Numbered from the stretch's first letter, positions 49,202 through 57,886 are shown. The stretch: DNA of 64,000 nucleotides from an uncultured Flavobacteriaceae bacterium (GCA_943789305.1 CALSTP010000001.1:782178-846177), one strand, 5' to 3'. Notes: generated by a model not told the origin, from the letters alone. A program made the numbers and translations.

Positions 49202-49276
49202 CGGGGTGTAGCGTAGCCCGGTCATCGCGCCTGCTTTGGGAGCAGGAGGTCGCAGGTTCGAATCCTGCCACCCCGA
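49202..49276 (+). tRNA. tRNA-Pro (TGG)
   Basis: 75 bases. The acceptor CGGGGTG pairs with CACCCCG; the anticodon stem CCTGC/GCAGG holds TTTGGGA, giving anticodon TGG. The T arm reads CAGGTTCGAATCCTG. CCA is not encoded. Confidence 0.96.
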
Positions 49277-49293
49277 CAAAAAACATTAAATAC

Positions 49294-49367
49294 GGGCCAG
49301 TAGCTCAGCTGGATAGAGCATCTCCCTTCTAAGGAGACGGTCAGGGGTTCGAATCCCTTCTGGCTCA
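49294..49367 (+). tRNA. tRNA-Arg (TCT)
   Basis: 74 bases, 17 bases after tRNA-Pro and probably on the same transcript. The acceptor GGGCCAG pairs with CTGGCTC including one G-T. The anticodon loop CTTCTAA gives TCT, reading AGA and AGG. CCA is not encoded. Confidence 0.96.
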
Positions 49368-49370
49368 CTA

Positions 49371-49409
49371 AAAACCCTAGTTTTTATCAAGAAAACTAAG
49401 GGTTTTTTT
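49371..49409 (+). terminator. Terminator of the tRNA-Pro/tRNA-Arg unit
   Basis: AAAACCCTAGTTTT pairs with AAAACTAAGGGTTTT with one unpaired base, followed by a T-run. It begins 4 bases after tRNA-Arg. Confidence 0.8.
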
Positions 49410-49455
49410 ATTTTCATTTATCAAATTTTGATAGCTGTTGATGAAGAACATAACT

Positions 49456-49875
49456 TTAGTTCGTATACATTTTTTTAATAATAGAAATAGAATCTTCAAT
49501 AATTTTTGAGAGTACATTTAAGTCAATGTCATCATTTTTTTTGAAATAAATACATCCTTTACTCTTCTTATATTTACCAAGTCCATCAAAATTTAAATCT
49601 TGATGTTTTAGATCACACATTAAATAGGTTGTCATTGCGTTTTTACGTGGTGAAAATCCTGTTAGAAACTAGTCTCCCTCTCTACCACTTTTGTGTTTAT
49701 AGTGATAGGTTCCAAAACCAATAATACTTGTTCCCCAAATTATGGGCTTTTTATTCGTTATTTTTACCATCAATTCAATGAGTACTCGACTGTCTTTTCT
49801 TTGCTGGTGAGATTTCAGTTGGTCTATGAACAGAGAAACTTTGTTTATTGTAGGAATTGTTTTGCTGGGTTTCAT
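49456..49875 (-). pseudogene. DUF1801 (YdhG-like) gene with one nonsense codon
   Basis: The whole 139-codon frame reads as a DUF1801 protein: it starts MKPSKTIPTINKVSLF, has WGTSIIGFGTYHYKHKSGREGD, then a single TAG at 49669-49671, and resumes FLTGFSPRKNAMTTYLM to KYKKSKGCIYFKK and a natural TAA. In the family the residue at the break is normally Trp, so TGG changed to TAG. Everything else is intact, which implies a very recent inactivation or a sequence error. DUF1801 has an iron-chaperone-like fold; its role is unclear. Confidence 0.8.
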
Positions 49876-49958
49876 AGCAATAGATTTGGGTTTATTTTAT
49901 AGAAAAAATGGTTTTGTACAATCTTTTAAGAACGAATTAATACCTAAAACGACAAATT

Positions 49959-50243
49959 TTATCTTTTAGAAACCTTATTATTACTGATTCCCCTTTGTCT
50001 GCTACAACGAAATCGATCTACTTCCATGCCACGTGATTTTCTATGTTTTGTTTTTCTTCCTTGAACACGGGCTCGCCAGAGTCTAAAACTTGTAGGTTTT
50101 AACTCAAGTCGCATAATTCGAATTACCTCCTGTTCTTTTATTTTAAATTGATCTAAAATGGCATCAAAAGGTGTTCGGTCCTCCCATGCCATTTCTATGA
50201 TTCTATCCAGTTCTCGCTCGCTAAAATCCATTTCTTTTTTCAT
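49959..50243 (-). CDS. TIGR03643 family protein (DUF2805)
   Basis: 94 residues. The start MDFSERELDRIIEMAWEDR, then TPFDAI, EQEVIRIMRLELKPTSFRLWRARVQGRKTKH, is the TIGR03643 signature: a helix-turn-helix-like small basic protein. The C-terminal tail is rich in Arg and Lys. Members are often encoded next to photolyase genes, and here it is the last gene of the photolyase operon, 2 bases after the fourth paralogue. Its role is not known. The family may assist DNA binding, but that is speculation. Confidence 0.85.
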   Translation of the reverse strand: MKKEMDFSERELDRIIEMAWEDRTPFDAILDQFKIKEQEVIRIMRLELKPTSFRLWRARVQGRKTKHRKSRGMEVDRFRCSRQRGISNNKVSKR

Positions 50244-50245
50244 TT

Positions 50246-51730
50246 TTATTGTATTCTTTTTTTATTTGAGAGTGTATGTCTACTTAAAATGCGTTTACTT
50301 TCTTTGTGTACTAGAGGTTTTTTCTTCATGTTCCACAAGACATCACTTGCCAATTTTCTACTTTCATTAAGATTTACAATAGGTTTGGGATAATTTTTAC
50401 CAGGATAAAAATTATACATCACTTCTTCAAAAGGTGTAATTGCCCAAGGGGTATGAACTAAACTGTCTGGCAAGGGAGTAAGTTCTGGGACCCAGATTTT
50501 AGTAAAAGTTCCAAGCGGATCATGTTCAATACCGTTCTTTACTGGATTGTAAATTCTTAGGGTGTTGATTCCTGTCTCTCCGGCTTGCATTTGTAATTGT
50601 GGAAAATGAATTCCAGGTTCAAAATCCAAAAATACGCGTGCCAAATATGCTGAGGCTGATTGCCAGGGTTGCCACAATTGATGTACAAAAAAGGAAACAA
50701 CTAATGCACGCATTCTAAAATTTAAATATCCTGTAGTTGCTAAACAACGCATTGCTGCATCCACTATTGGCACTCCTGTTAATCCTTTTTCCCATGCTTC
50801 AATATGTTCCCTATTGATTGGTTTAGCTAAATCATGGTATCCTTTGTTAACCGACATAAACTCCATTGAATATTCCATTTCAAATTTTTGAATGAAATGA
50901 GCTTGCCAGCGTAATCGTGATTCAAAAGACTTTAGTCCTCTACTTGTATTTCCTCTTGCCTTTTCTTGTTCGGTTCTTTGAAGGAGTTGTCGCATCGAAA
51001 GATTCCCATAAGCTAGATAAGGTGAAAGCCGACTACAACTTTCTCGAGATTGTTTTGGCTTTGAGATGTATTTTTGATAATTGTAGTGTCGCTTTTCAAA
51101 AAAAGAATTCATATACCGATGAGCTTGTGTACTTCCCCCAATTTGAATTTTTCTAGAACTTTTGGTTTTTAAAGTAGGAGTTACCAAAAATTTACTCAAA
51201 GACTTAACCTTGTTTTTTTGTAAAAATGAACTTCCTTTTTCTGGAATTGGATATTGAGTTTTATTCATCAATTCAGTCCACTTTGCTAACCATTTTTTTC
51301 GATTAGTTAAACCGCGAAAAACTCCTTGTTGGTTAAATTCTTTCCAAGAAATCCCTTGTGTTACACACCATTTTTTAACTGATTTATCTCGGATAAATGT
51401 TATATTAAGTCCAGTCTCCTGATGAGAATAGAGTTGACTGATGTTGTATGTTTGTTTAATTTTTTCGAATGTTTTGATGATGCAGCCTTGACAAATGAGT
51501 ATGGTAGTATTGTATCTTTCAAGTTGTTCATTGAGTTCTACCAAGGATTGTTTTATGAAATCAAAATGTCGAGAACTATAATGGGGGTCTTGAGCAAAAA
51601 TAGTTTCAAAAACATAAAGTAAAAGGATCTGCTTATTCTCATTAAGTGCATTGTGTAGAGGCTCATGATCATTCAGTCGTAGATCCCGTTTAAGCCAAAC
51701 TATCCCCAAAGATGATTTTTTAGTACTCAT
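50246..51730 (-). CDS. Divergent photolyase/cryptochrome family protein
   Basis: 494 residues from MSTKKSS. The N-terminal alpha/beta domain starts LGIVWLKRDLRLNDHEPL, and the FAD domain has SCSRLSPYLAYGNLSMRQL, ESRLRWQAHFIQKFE and GVPIVDAAMRCLATTGYLNFRMRALV. The segment that is NVGNWQW-to-FRIFNP in class I photolyases reads GIHFPQLQMQ-to-LRIYNP here (about residues 372-392), so the Asn next to flavin N5 and the tryptophans are absent. It could be a repair enzyme of another class or a photoreceptor. It overlaps the upstream gene by 11 bases. Confidence 0.88.
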   Translation of the reverse strand: MSTKKSSLGIVWLKRDLRLNDHEPLHNALNENKQILLLYVFETIFAQDPHYSSRHFDFIKQSLVELNEQLERYNTTILICQGCIIKTFEKIKQTYNISQLYSHQETGLNITFIRDKSVKKWCVTQGISWKEFNQQGVFRGLTNRKKWLAKWTELMNKTQYPIPEKGSSFLQKNKVKSLSKFLVTPTLKTKSSRKIQIGGSTQAHRYMNSFFEKRHYNYQKYISKPKQSRESCSRLSPYLAYGNLSMRQLLQRTEQEKARGNTSRGLKSFESRLRWQAHFIQKFEMEYSMEFMSVNKGYHDLAKPINREHIEAWEKGLTGVPIVDAAMRCLATTGYLNFRMRALVVSFFVHQLWQPWQSASAYLARVFLDFEPGIHFPQLQMQAGETGINTLRIYNPVKNGIEHDPLGTFTKIWVPELTPLPDSLVHTPWAITPFEEVMYNFYPGKNYPKPIVNLNESRKLASDVLWNMKKKPLVHKESKRILSRHTLSNKKRIQ

Positions 51731-53252
51731 CTGGATTTTGTATAATGCTTGCAGCACGTTGCTTAATTGCCGTTAGTTCTTCTACTGGGATCTTTTCTAA
51801 TAAACGCAACATCATGGCCATTCTATTGTTTTTTGCAAACTGTTCTTTTTTATCGTCTAAGAAATTCCAATACAAACTATTAAATGGACATGCATTTTCT
51901 CCAGTACGTATTTTTCTATCGTAACCACAACCTGAACAATATGTACTCATTTTGTTGATGTAAGCGGCAGCAGAAATGTAAGGTTTGGTCGCTACAATAC
52001 CTCCATCTGCCCATTGGCTCATTCCTCTTGTATTGGGGAGTTGAACCCATTCAATTGCATCGGCATAGATTCCCAGATACCATTGATCTAATTTTTGAGG
52101 ATGTATTTGAGCCAAAAGTGCAAAATTACCTGTAATCATCAAACGTTGAATGTGATGAGCATGTGCATTTTCCAATGAATTGTTGATGCTGTGACTTAAG
52201 CAGTTCATTTTAGTTTTTCCTGTCCAATAAAAGTCCGGGAGCGGGTTGGTGTTATTTAAAACATTTTTTGAAGCATAGCTTGGCATTTCTTTCCAGTAAA
52301 TTCCACGAATGTATTCTCTCCAACCTATAATTTGCCTCACAAAACCCTCAATTTGTGAAAGTTCGATGCTATCCTGATTTTGTTTGTAAAATTCAATTGC
52401 AACCTGAACAACCTCCAAAGGGCTGATTAGTTTTACATTTAAAGCAAAAGATATTCGCGAATGAAAAAGATTTATTTCCTTTTCATGCATGGCATCTTGA
52501 TAATCTCCAAAATGTATCAAAAGGTTTTTACAAAAGTAATTGAGCTGTTCAAGGGCTTCAGGTCGATTGGATGGAAAAAGAAAATGATTCTCATTAAACT
52601 TTCCTAAGGTTTTTATTCCGACTTCTTCAATCATTTGTTTGATGGCTCCTAAATTTTCATTTTTAGGAAGATAGGCTTTTGGAATCTCAGGGCTTCCTTT
52701 CCATTTGTTACGGTTGTTTTTATCAAAGTTCCATTGACCTCCAAAGGGTTGATTATTTTCTACTAAAAGATCAAATTTCTTACGCATATTACGGTAGAAA
52801 AATTCCATTACATACTGTTTTTTACCCTCATAAAAAACAGATAAATCTGTTCTACTACTCATAAAATGTTCAGTGTCGAATACTTCGGTATTGATATTCA
52901 ATGATTTACAAAATTCAATAAGATGTTGATCTAACCTGTATTCATCTGGCAATTGATATTGGAATTGGGAAATTTTGTATTGCTTAATTAATGATTTCAA
53001 ATTGGCTTCTATAGTTTGTCTGTTATCAGTAGAATCTAATTTGATGTAGTGAGTCCTGTGGCCTTTGCTTTTTATCCTTTTTTCAAAGGCTCTCATTGCA
53101 GAAAAAAAGGCAACAACTTTTTGAATATGATGTTTTACATAATCTGTTTCTTGACGCATTTCCATCAAAACATAGATATTGTTATCATCAACTTGTTTGA
53201 ACCAAGAGTGATTTTCATTAAGTTGATCTCCAAGGATTAATCGTAAAATCAT
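51720..53252 (-). CDS. Iron-sulfur bacterial cryptochrome/(6-4) photolyase
   Basis: 510 residues of the DPRP/FeS-BCP class (start [18 protein letters not shown]). The four cluster cysteines are C351, C439, C442 and C455, in NCLSHS, YCSGCGYD and ACPFN, matching the [4Fe-4S] spacing of PhrB from Agrobacterium. PhrB repairs (6-4) photoproducts with FAD and a ribolumazine antenna, so this protein probably does too. The start overlaps the CRY-DASH stop by 4 bases. Confidence 0.93.
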   Translation of the reverse strand: MILRLILGDQLNENHSWFKQVDDNNIYVLMEMRQETDYVKHHIQKVVAFFSAMRAFEKRIKSKGHRTHYIKLDSTDNRQTIEANLKSLIKQYKISQFQYQLPDEYRLDQHLIEFCKSLNINTEVFDTEHFMSSRTDLSVFYEGKKQYVMEFFYRNMRKKFDLLVENNQPFGGQWNFDKNNRNKWKGSPEIPKAYLPKNENLGAIKQMIEEVGIKTLGKFNENHFLFPSNRPEALEQLNYFCKNLLIHFGDYQDAMHEKEINLFHSRISFALNVKLISPLEVVQVAIEFYKQNQDSIELSQIEGFVRQIIGWREYIRGIYWKEMPSYASKNVLNNTNPLPDFYWTGKTKMNCLSHSINNSLENAHAHHIQRLMITGNFALLAQIHPQKLDQWYLGIYADAIEWVQLPNTRGMSQWADGGIVATKPYISAAAYINKMSTYCSGCGYDRKIRTGENACPFNSLYWNFLDDKKEQFAKNNRMAMMLRLLEKIPVEELTAIKQRAASIIQNPDEY

Positions 53253-54562
53253 TCAAATAAATTTTGTTGACACCACAGCCGTTGAAATTTTCCTGAGGAA
53301 TCATAGCGTTCAGCTTGAAATGAGATATTAAATTTTCGGTCTCTAGGATCATTTCCTACCCCAGAAACATAAGCCCAATTACCGTAATTGCTATGAACAT
53401 CATAATCAATCAATAAGGATTCAAAGTATGCAGCACCCATCCGCCAATCCATCAGAAGATTTTTTGAGAAAAAAGAAGCTACATTTTGTCTTCCGCGATT
53501 ACTCATCCAACCTGTTTTTTTAAGTTCCAACATGTTTGCATTAACAAAAGGTTCTCCAGTTTTTCCATCAATCCATCGTTCAAAACTTTTTAAATCTGTT
53601 TTCCAATGGTATTCTCTATTGAAAATGCCTCCAATCTGAAATATTTTATTTTGATGTTTCAAAGCAATGTATTTAAAATAATCTCTCCAAAGGAGTTCAA
53701 AAATCAACCAGTATGTGGATTGATTTTTCTCAATTTCTTGTTCATAGCGTTTCACTTCCCAATAAATTTGCCTAGCAGATATAGATCCGTTTGCCAACCA
53801 TGCAGACAACTTTGAACTATAATCGACACCAAGCATACCGTTTCTTGTTTTTTTGTAAAACGATAATTTTTTAGATTGCCAAAAGTAATGTATTATTCGT
53901 TTTTGGGCAGCACTGCTTCCACCTTTGAAGGGAAAAGCTGTATTAAGATTTGGTTTTATTTCTTCTAATCCTAAATCGACTAGGGTAGGGCACTTATATT
54001 TTTTGTTTGAATAACTCGATTTGCATTGAATTTCTATTGTTGGATAACAATTCCTTACTGGAATTTTTTTTTCACATTGTTTCCTAAATGTTGTAAATAT
54101 TTCAGGAAGTTCATCTATTATTGTTTTTTGATCATCGGGATGATACAAAAACTGATCGTAATATGAATGGGTTTTAATTTTAGGGGAGAGATTGTTTTTT
54201 AGTTCAATTTCAATATTTTTTTCTTCTTTGGTCCATTCCTCTTGGTAGTAAATAGCTGTAATTTTTTCTACTTCCATTTGCAAAGGAATTCCAGTAGATG
54301 GGCTTTGTTTATCAATAATTAGTGAAATGTTTTTAGCGGCGAGATCTTTTTGAAGTTGTTCAACAGTTTCAATTAGGAATTGAGCACGAAAAGATTCTGT
54401 TTTTCTGAAGCCCCACACTGTTTTTTTGAAAAATTTTGGGTCAAAGCTGAAGTATGCAACTACTCTTTCATAGGTTTGTGTTGCCTGTAGCAATCCAAAA
54501 TGATCCGTTGATCTGAGATCGTTTCGAAACCATATTAGTGCAGTTTCTTTTATTTTTTGCAT
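53249..54562 (-). CDS. CRY-DASH family cryptochrome
   Basis: 437 residues. [15 protein letters not shown] opens the antenna domain. The FAD domain has [10 protein letters not shown], the [23 protein letters not shown] block and [17 protein letters not shown]. The C-terminal stretch [20 protein letters not shown] is diagnostic of DASH. DASH proteins repair pyrimidine dimers in single-stranded DNA and may sense blue light. It overlaps the DUF2256 gene by 13 bases and the next gene by 4. Confidence 0.94.
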   Translation of the reverse strand: MQKIKETALIWFRNDLRSTDHFGLLQATQTYERVVAYFSFDPKFFKKTVWGFRKTESFRAQFLIETVEQLQKDLAAKNISLIIDKQSPSTGIPLQMEVEKITAIYYQEEWTKEEKNIEIELKNNLSPKIKTHSYYDQFLYHPDDQKTIIDELPEIFTTFRKQCEKKIPVRNCYPTIEIQCKSSYSNKKYKCPTLVDLGLEEIKPNLNTAFPFKGGSSAAQKRIIHYFWQSKKLSFYKKTRNGMLGVDYSSKLSAWLANGSISARQIYWEVKRYEQEIEKNQSTYWLIFELLWRDYFKYIALKHQNKIFQIGGIFNREYHWKTDLKSFERWIDGKTGEPFVNANMLELKKTGWMSNRGRQNVASFFSKNLLMDWRMGAAYFESLLIDYDVHSNYGNWAYVSGVGNDPRDRKFNISFQAERYDSSGKFQRLWCQQNLFE

Positions 54563-54681
54563 CTTTTACTACAATATTTTATAAAATTCCAATTGCGTTC
54601 CCATTTTTTTCTCCAGCTGAAGGGGCGTTGGCATGTTGGACATATTTTTTGAGGCAGGTTCTTTTTTTTGACAGTTTTCAT
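54550..54681 (-). CDS. DUF2256 zinc-finger-like small protein
   Basis: 43 residues. It has four cysteines (C14, C17, C37, C41) in the order [22 protein letters not shown], which is the complete DUF2256 signature. DUF2256 is a small family known as a common neighbour of CRY-DASH genes. Its ATG lies inside the photolyase stop (ATGA) and its end overlaps the CRY-DASH start, so all three are translationally coupled. The function is unknown; it likely binds zinc. Confidence 0.85.
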   Translation of the reverse strand: MKTVKKKNLPQKICPTCQRPFSWRKKWERNWNFIKYCSKRCKK

Positions 54682-55982
54682 TCTGGATTCACTGCTTTTT
54701 TAAATGTTTTTAAGCAGCGTTCACGTGCAAATTTGTGTTCAACGATAGGTTCTGGATAAGTTATTTCTTGAAATTCTGGAACCCATCTTTGAATGTATTC
54801 CATTTTTTTATCAAACTTTTTTATTTGCTGAGTGGGATTGAAGATTCTAAAATATGGTGAGGCATCAACTCCGCATCCAGCAACCCATTGCCAATTTCCT
54901 ACATTACTAGATTGTTCATAATCCAATAACTTTTGAGCAAAATAAGCTTCTCCCCATCGCCAATCGATTAGGAGGTGTTTACATAAAAAACTTCCGGTAA
55001 GCATTCGAACTCTATTGTGCATAAATCCGGTTTTATTGAGTTCTCTCATACCCGCATCCACAAAAGGGTAACCTGTTTTTCCTTCGCACCATTTCTTAAA
55101 TTCATCTTCATTGTTTCTCCATTCAATCCGCTCATATTTTGGTTTAAAACATTGGCTAGTTGTGTTTGGAAAGTGCCATAGAATTTGCATAAAAAATTCT
55201 CTCCAAACGAGCTCTTTGAGAAAGGTATTGTTTTTTGACATTGAAGCATCAGAGACCATCTTTCTTATACTTAGGGTTCCAAAACGTAGATGGTATCCCG
55301 TTCGAGAGGTTTGATCTAATGCTGGATAATTTCGTATTGCTTCATAATTACCAATAATTGCCCTATTCAGGACATATTTGGGGTAAGGTTTATTTGTTTT
55401 TTCAAATCCCAGATCATTTAATTCTAATTCAGGTTGTATGATGGAAGCTAGGTTTTGTAAATGGTTTTCTGATTTATAACTTGGAATTCCATCAGTTTTC
55501 ATTTTCTCTATCCATTTTTTTGAATAAGGAGTATAAACCCGATAGGGTAAACCATCATCTTTGGTAATTTCTAACTTCTCATAAATAACTTGATCTTTGA
55601 AAGTTTCAAAGTCTGATCCATTTTTTTTAAGGAGTTTTTTTATTTCTTCGTCTCGTTTTCTAGCATAAGGTTCATAATCATGATTAGTAAATACTTTTTT
55701 TATGCTGTATTTTTTTAAAAGTTTTTCAAAAACGGCTTTGGGTTTTCCATGATACATTCCAACGTTACATTTTTTCTCTATCATTGCATCTGAAAGTTTT
55801 CCCAAGGCCGTATGAATCATTTCGACGCGGGCGTCTTTTTTTGAAGGTAATTTTTCTAATATTTCGGTATCAAAAATGAAAATTGGGAGTACTTTGTTGA
55901 CATCTGTTAATGCATGATATAAGCCTGCATTATCATCAAGTCGCAAGTCTCTTCGAAACCAAAATATAGACAGTTGTTCCAA
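54678..55982 (-). CDS. phr: Class I deoxyribodipyrimidine photolyase
   Basis: 434 residues. [21 protein letters not shown] begins the antenna-binding domain. The FAD domain has [20 protein letters not shown] ([14 protein letters not shown]), [32 protein letters not shown] and [24 protein letters not shown]; the FAD-contacting Asn is N363. It should split cyclobutane pyrimidine dimers in light. The start ATG follows the SDR stop without a gap, and the stop overlaps DUF2256. Confidence 0.93.
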   Translation of the reverse strand: MEQLSIFWFRRDLRLDDNAGLYHALTDVNKVLPIFIFDTEILEKLPSKKDARVEMIHTALGKLSDAMIEKKCNVGMYHGKPKAVFEKLLKKYSIKKVFTNHDYEPYARKRDEEIKKLLKKNGSDFETFKDQVIYEKLEITKDDGLPYRVYTPYSKKWIEKMKTDGIPSYKSENHLQNLASIIQPELELNDLGFEKTNKPYPKYVLNRAIIGNYEAIRNYPALDQTSRTGYHLRFGTLSIRKMVSDASMSKNNTFLKELVWREFFMQILWHFPNTTSQCFKPKYERIEWRNNEDEFKKWCEGKTGYPFVDAGMRELNKTGFMHNRVRMLTGSFLCKHLLIDWRWGEAYFAQKLLDYEQSSNVGNWQWVAGCGVDASPYFRIFNPTQQIKKFDKKMEYIQRWVPEFQEITYPEPIVEHKFARERCLKTFKKAVNPE

Positions 55983-56681
55983 TCAGTTTGTTTTTAAGTT
56001 TCCAATTCCACCATCTAAATGGATAATTTGTCCTGTCATCCACTTGCTTTTATCACTTAAAAGGAAGCACGTTGTTTCTGCAATGTCTTTTGCAGTACCA
56101 ATTTTTTTAAGTGGATGTCTTTCACTCGCTTTTTCCAGTTTTGTTTCGTTGTTTAGGAATTTGTCAGCCAAAGGTGTGTTGGTCAAGGACGGAGCAATGG
56201 CATTGACCCTAAATTTAGGCGCGTATTCAGCCGCAAGTGATTTGGTCAGCCCTTCAATTGCTCCTTTTGATGTAGCAACTGATGTGTGAAATGGCATGCC
56301 AGTTAGAACAGCAACAGTACTGTAAAAAACAATACTGGCTTGTTCGCTTTGCTGTAAATTTTTCAATACTGATTGCAGGCTCTTGATGGCTCCTATCACA
56401 TTAATTTTAAAGTCATCCTCAAAAGCTTGAGGCTTTAGTCCACGAAAAGGTCTTAGGTTGATGCTTCCGGGACAATAGACAAATCCATCCAGTTGTTCAG
56501 GTAAAAGAGAACTGTCAAGAGACTCTTGGATTGCATCATAATAAATATAAGTGACTTTTTGTGGGTCTAGGTTTTCAGATGACCTGTTAGCAACATAAAC
56601 GTTGTTTTCATCTTGCAGTTGTTCTACAATGGCTTTACCAATACCAGAGGAACCTCCAATTATGAGAATATTTTTTTTCAT
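55983..56681 (-). CDS. SDR family protein lacking the canonical tyrosine
   Basis: 232 residues. The cofactor loop is IIGGSSGIGKA. The serine region is VFYSTVAVLTGMPFH and then SVATSKGAIEGLTKSLAAEYAP. In classical SDRs the last part is Y-x3-K; here the Y position is Val (V-A-T-S-K). The C-terminus is IIHLDGGIG. So it binds NAD(P) but may not reduce in the usual way. Similar SDRs are known beside photolyases. It directly precedes the phr gene. Confidence 0.85.
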   Translation of the reverse strand: MKKNILIIGGSSGIGKAIVEQLQDENNVYVANRSSENLDPQKVTYIYYDAIQESLDSSLLPEQLDGFVYCPGSINLRPFRGLKPQAFEDDFKINVIGAIKSLQSVLKNLQQSEQASIVFYSTVAVLTGMPFHTSVATSKGAIEGLTKSLAAEYAPKFRVNAIAPSLTNTPLADKFLNNETKLEKASERHPLKKIGTAKDIAETTCFLLSDKSKWMTGQIIHLDGGIGNLKTN

Positions 56682-57152
56682 TTATTGGTCTTTAAAAACT
56701 CCAAAGAGTTCAATTAGTTTATTGTATCTGAAATCAAAAATCTCTTTCAATTTTCCTTTTACTAATATGGGGTGTGCCAATCGTCCTAAAAACCCAAAGG
56801 GTAGTTTGTAGTCTACGATATCAATCATTTCTACCCCTCCTTTTATTTCTTTTATAAAATGTTTGTGATGCCAAAGTGCATAGGGTCCAAAACGTTGTTC
56901 ATCAACAAAGTATTTTTGGTAATCTACATGGGTGATCTCGGTAACCCATCCTGTTCGGATACCGAATACTGGAGTTACAGTATATTTGATAATCTGTCCT
57001 GCATACATTTTAGATTCATTTCCTTCCAAAATTTTAAATCCCATATAAGGGGGTGTTATGGTTTTTAAATTCTTAGGATCACTCAAAAATTCCCAGGCTT
57101 TAGATATTGTAATTGGAAGCTTTTGGATGGTTTTAAGTCTGTAGATTTTCAT
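56682..57152 (-). CDS. SRPBCC family ligand-binding protein
   Basis: 156 residues of the START/Bet-v1-like fold. It has the N-terminal strand MKIYRLKTIQKLPITISKAWEFLSDPKNL and ITPPYMGFKI, and the usual alternating strand and helix order to the end. These proteins bind hydrophobic molecules in a cavity. The gene starts the photolyase operon, with no gap before the SDR. The ligand is unknown; a lipid, carotenoid or flavin precursor is possible but unproven. Confidence 0.85.
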   Translation of the reverse strand: MKIYRLKTIQKLPITISKAWEFLSDPKNLKTITPPYMGFKILEGNESKMYAGQIIKYTVTPVFGIRTGWVTEITHVDYQKYFVDEQRFGPYALWHHKHFIKEIKGGVEMIDIVDYKLPFGFLGRLAHPILVKGKLKEIFDFRYNKLIELFGVFKDQ

Positions 57153-57175
57153 TTATTTTTTTTTAAAGATACAAA

Positions 57176-57205
57176 TGTTTAACAAATTTAATAAAATATT
57201 AAACA
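57176..57205 (-). promoter_or_regulatory. Inverted repeat upstream of the photolyase operon
   Basis: TGTTTAA (57176-57182) and TTAAACA (57199-57205) are perfect inverted arms 16 bases apart. A second palindrome TTTAATA-AAA-TATTAAA lies between and partly over them. The site is 24-53 bases upstream of the first gene, next to the promoter-like TATCTTTA (57164-57171, minus). It is a good candidate operator for a light- or damage-controlled regulator. Confidence 0.45.
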
Positions 57206-57295
57206 AATTTACTTTAAAACGTAATAACCCATCCTCAAAATCGATTTAAACCACTAAAAATTTCACATTTAGACAACAAAATGAAGCATTATGAT

Positions 57296-57496
57296 TTAAT
57301 TTTCACTTTCAATTTTTTTAACATCTTTATACAGAAGATCTTTTGCCTTCAAGCGTATTCTTTTGGCTAGTTTAGAATTAGTGTAATACTTTAACGCACA
57401 ATAAACAGTTTGTCTAGTGGTTTTAAATTCTTGAACAATAATATTTTTCTGCGAGGCAGTTATTAAAATTTCCTTTGTGTGAATATCCTTTTTCAT
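57296..57496 (-). CDS. Small HTH-like protein
   Basis: 66 residues. The central part IVQEFKTTRQTVYCALKYYTNSKLAKRIRLKAKDLL looks like a helix-turn-helix with a basic C-terminal helix. It resembles short DNA-binding proteins seen beside S24-type regulators. It is divergent from, and overlaps by 18 bases, the S24-like frame. It points towards the photolyase operon, separated from it by 143 bases. The function is unknown. Confidence 0.55.
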   Translation of the reverse strand: MKKDIHTKEILITASQKNIIVQEFKTTRQTVYCALKYYTNSKLAKRIRLKAKDLLYKDVKKIESEN

Positions 57497-57886
57497 TTGT
57501 GGTTAAATACTTCATTTTTTTCTAACGACACAACTCCCACCGTTCAGGAAGAAGATTTTCCTTACGAGGTTTCTATCACTTTTGTACCAAAAACTGCAAT
57601 TATTGATTTTATGATAGAAATTGAAGGATCTACAATGAATACTAAATACAAGGCTGGTGATATTGTAGCTTGCTCGATTGTCGATATAGATGATTTTATT
57701 CAGTGGAAACGGGTTCACGTTGTTGCAACAAAAAGCCAGGGTATTCTATTCAAAAGAATAAATGAATCAGCCAATCAAGATTATTTGGCCATGATTTATG
57801 ATTATACAAAATATGCTTCTTTTGAAGTTTTAAAGTCAGAAATAATTTCAATTGCTTTAGTTGTAGGTTTGGTACGCCAGGTTTAA
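57479..57886 (+). CDS. S24 (LexA-like) domain protein, no HTH domain
   Basis: 135 residues from a GTG; the true start is uncertain. The body matches the S24 peptidase fold of LexA/phage-repressor proteins: IEIEGSTMNTKYKAGDIVACSIVD, then KRVHVVAT and ILFKRINES with a Lys at residue 92. The consensus G-D-S-M reads G-S-T-M here, so the catalytic Ser is replaced by Thr (T52). The DNA-binding N-terminal half is absent. It may be a truncated regulator, and it is probably not self-cleaving. Confidence 0.6.
   Translation: MNILFHLWLNTSFFSNDTTPTVQEEDFPYEVSITFVPKTAIIDFMIEIEGSTMNTKYKAGDIVACSIVDIDDFIQWKRVHVVATKSQGILFKRINESANQDYLAMIYDYTKYASFEVLKSEIISIALVVGLVRQV

Noticed and set aside
49456..49875. TAG decoded as tryptophan or another amino acid
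   Set aside because: Other interrupted genes in the window have different lesions (TAA, frameshifts, truncations), so decay explains them without genetic code change.
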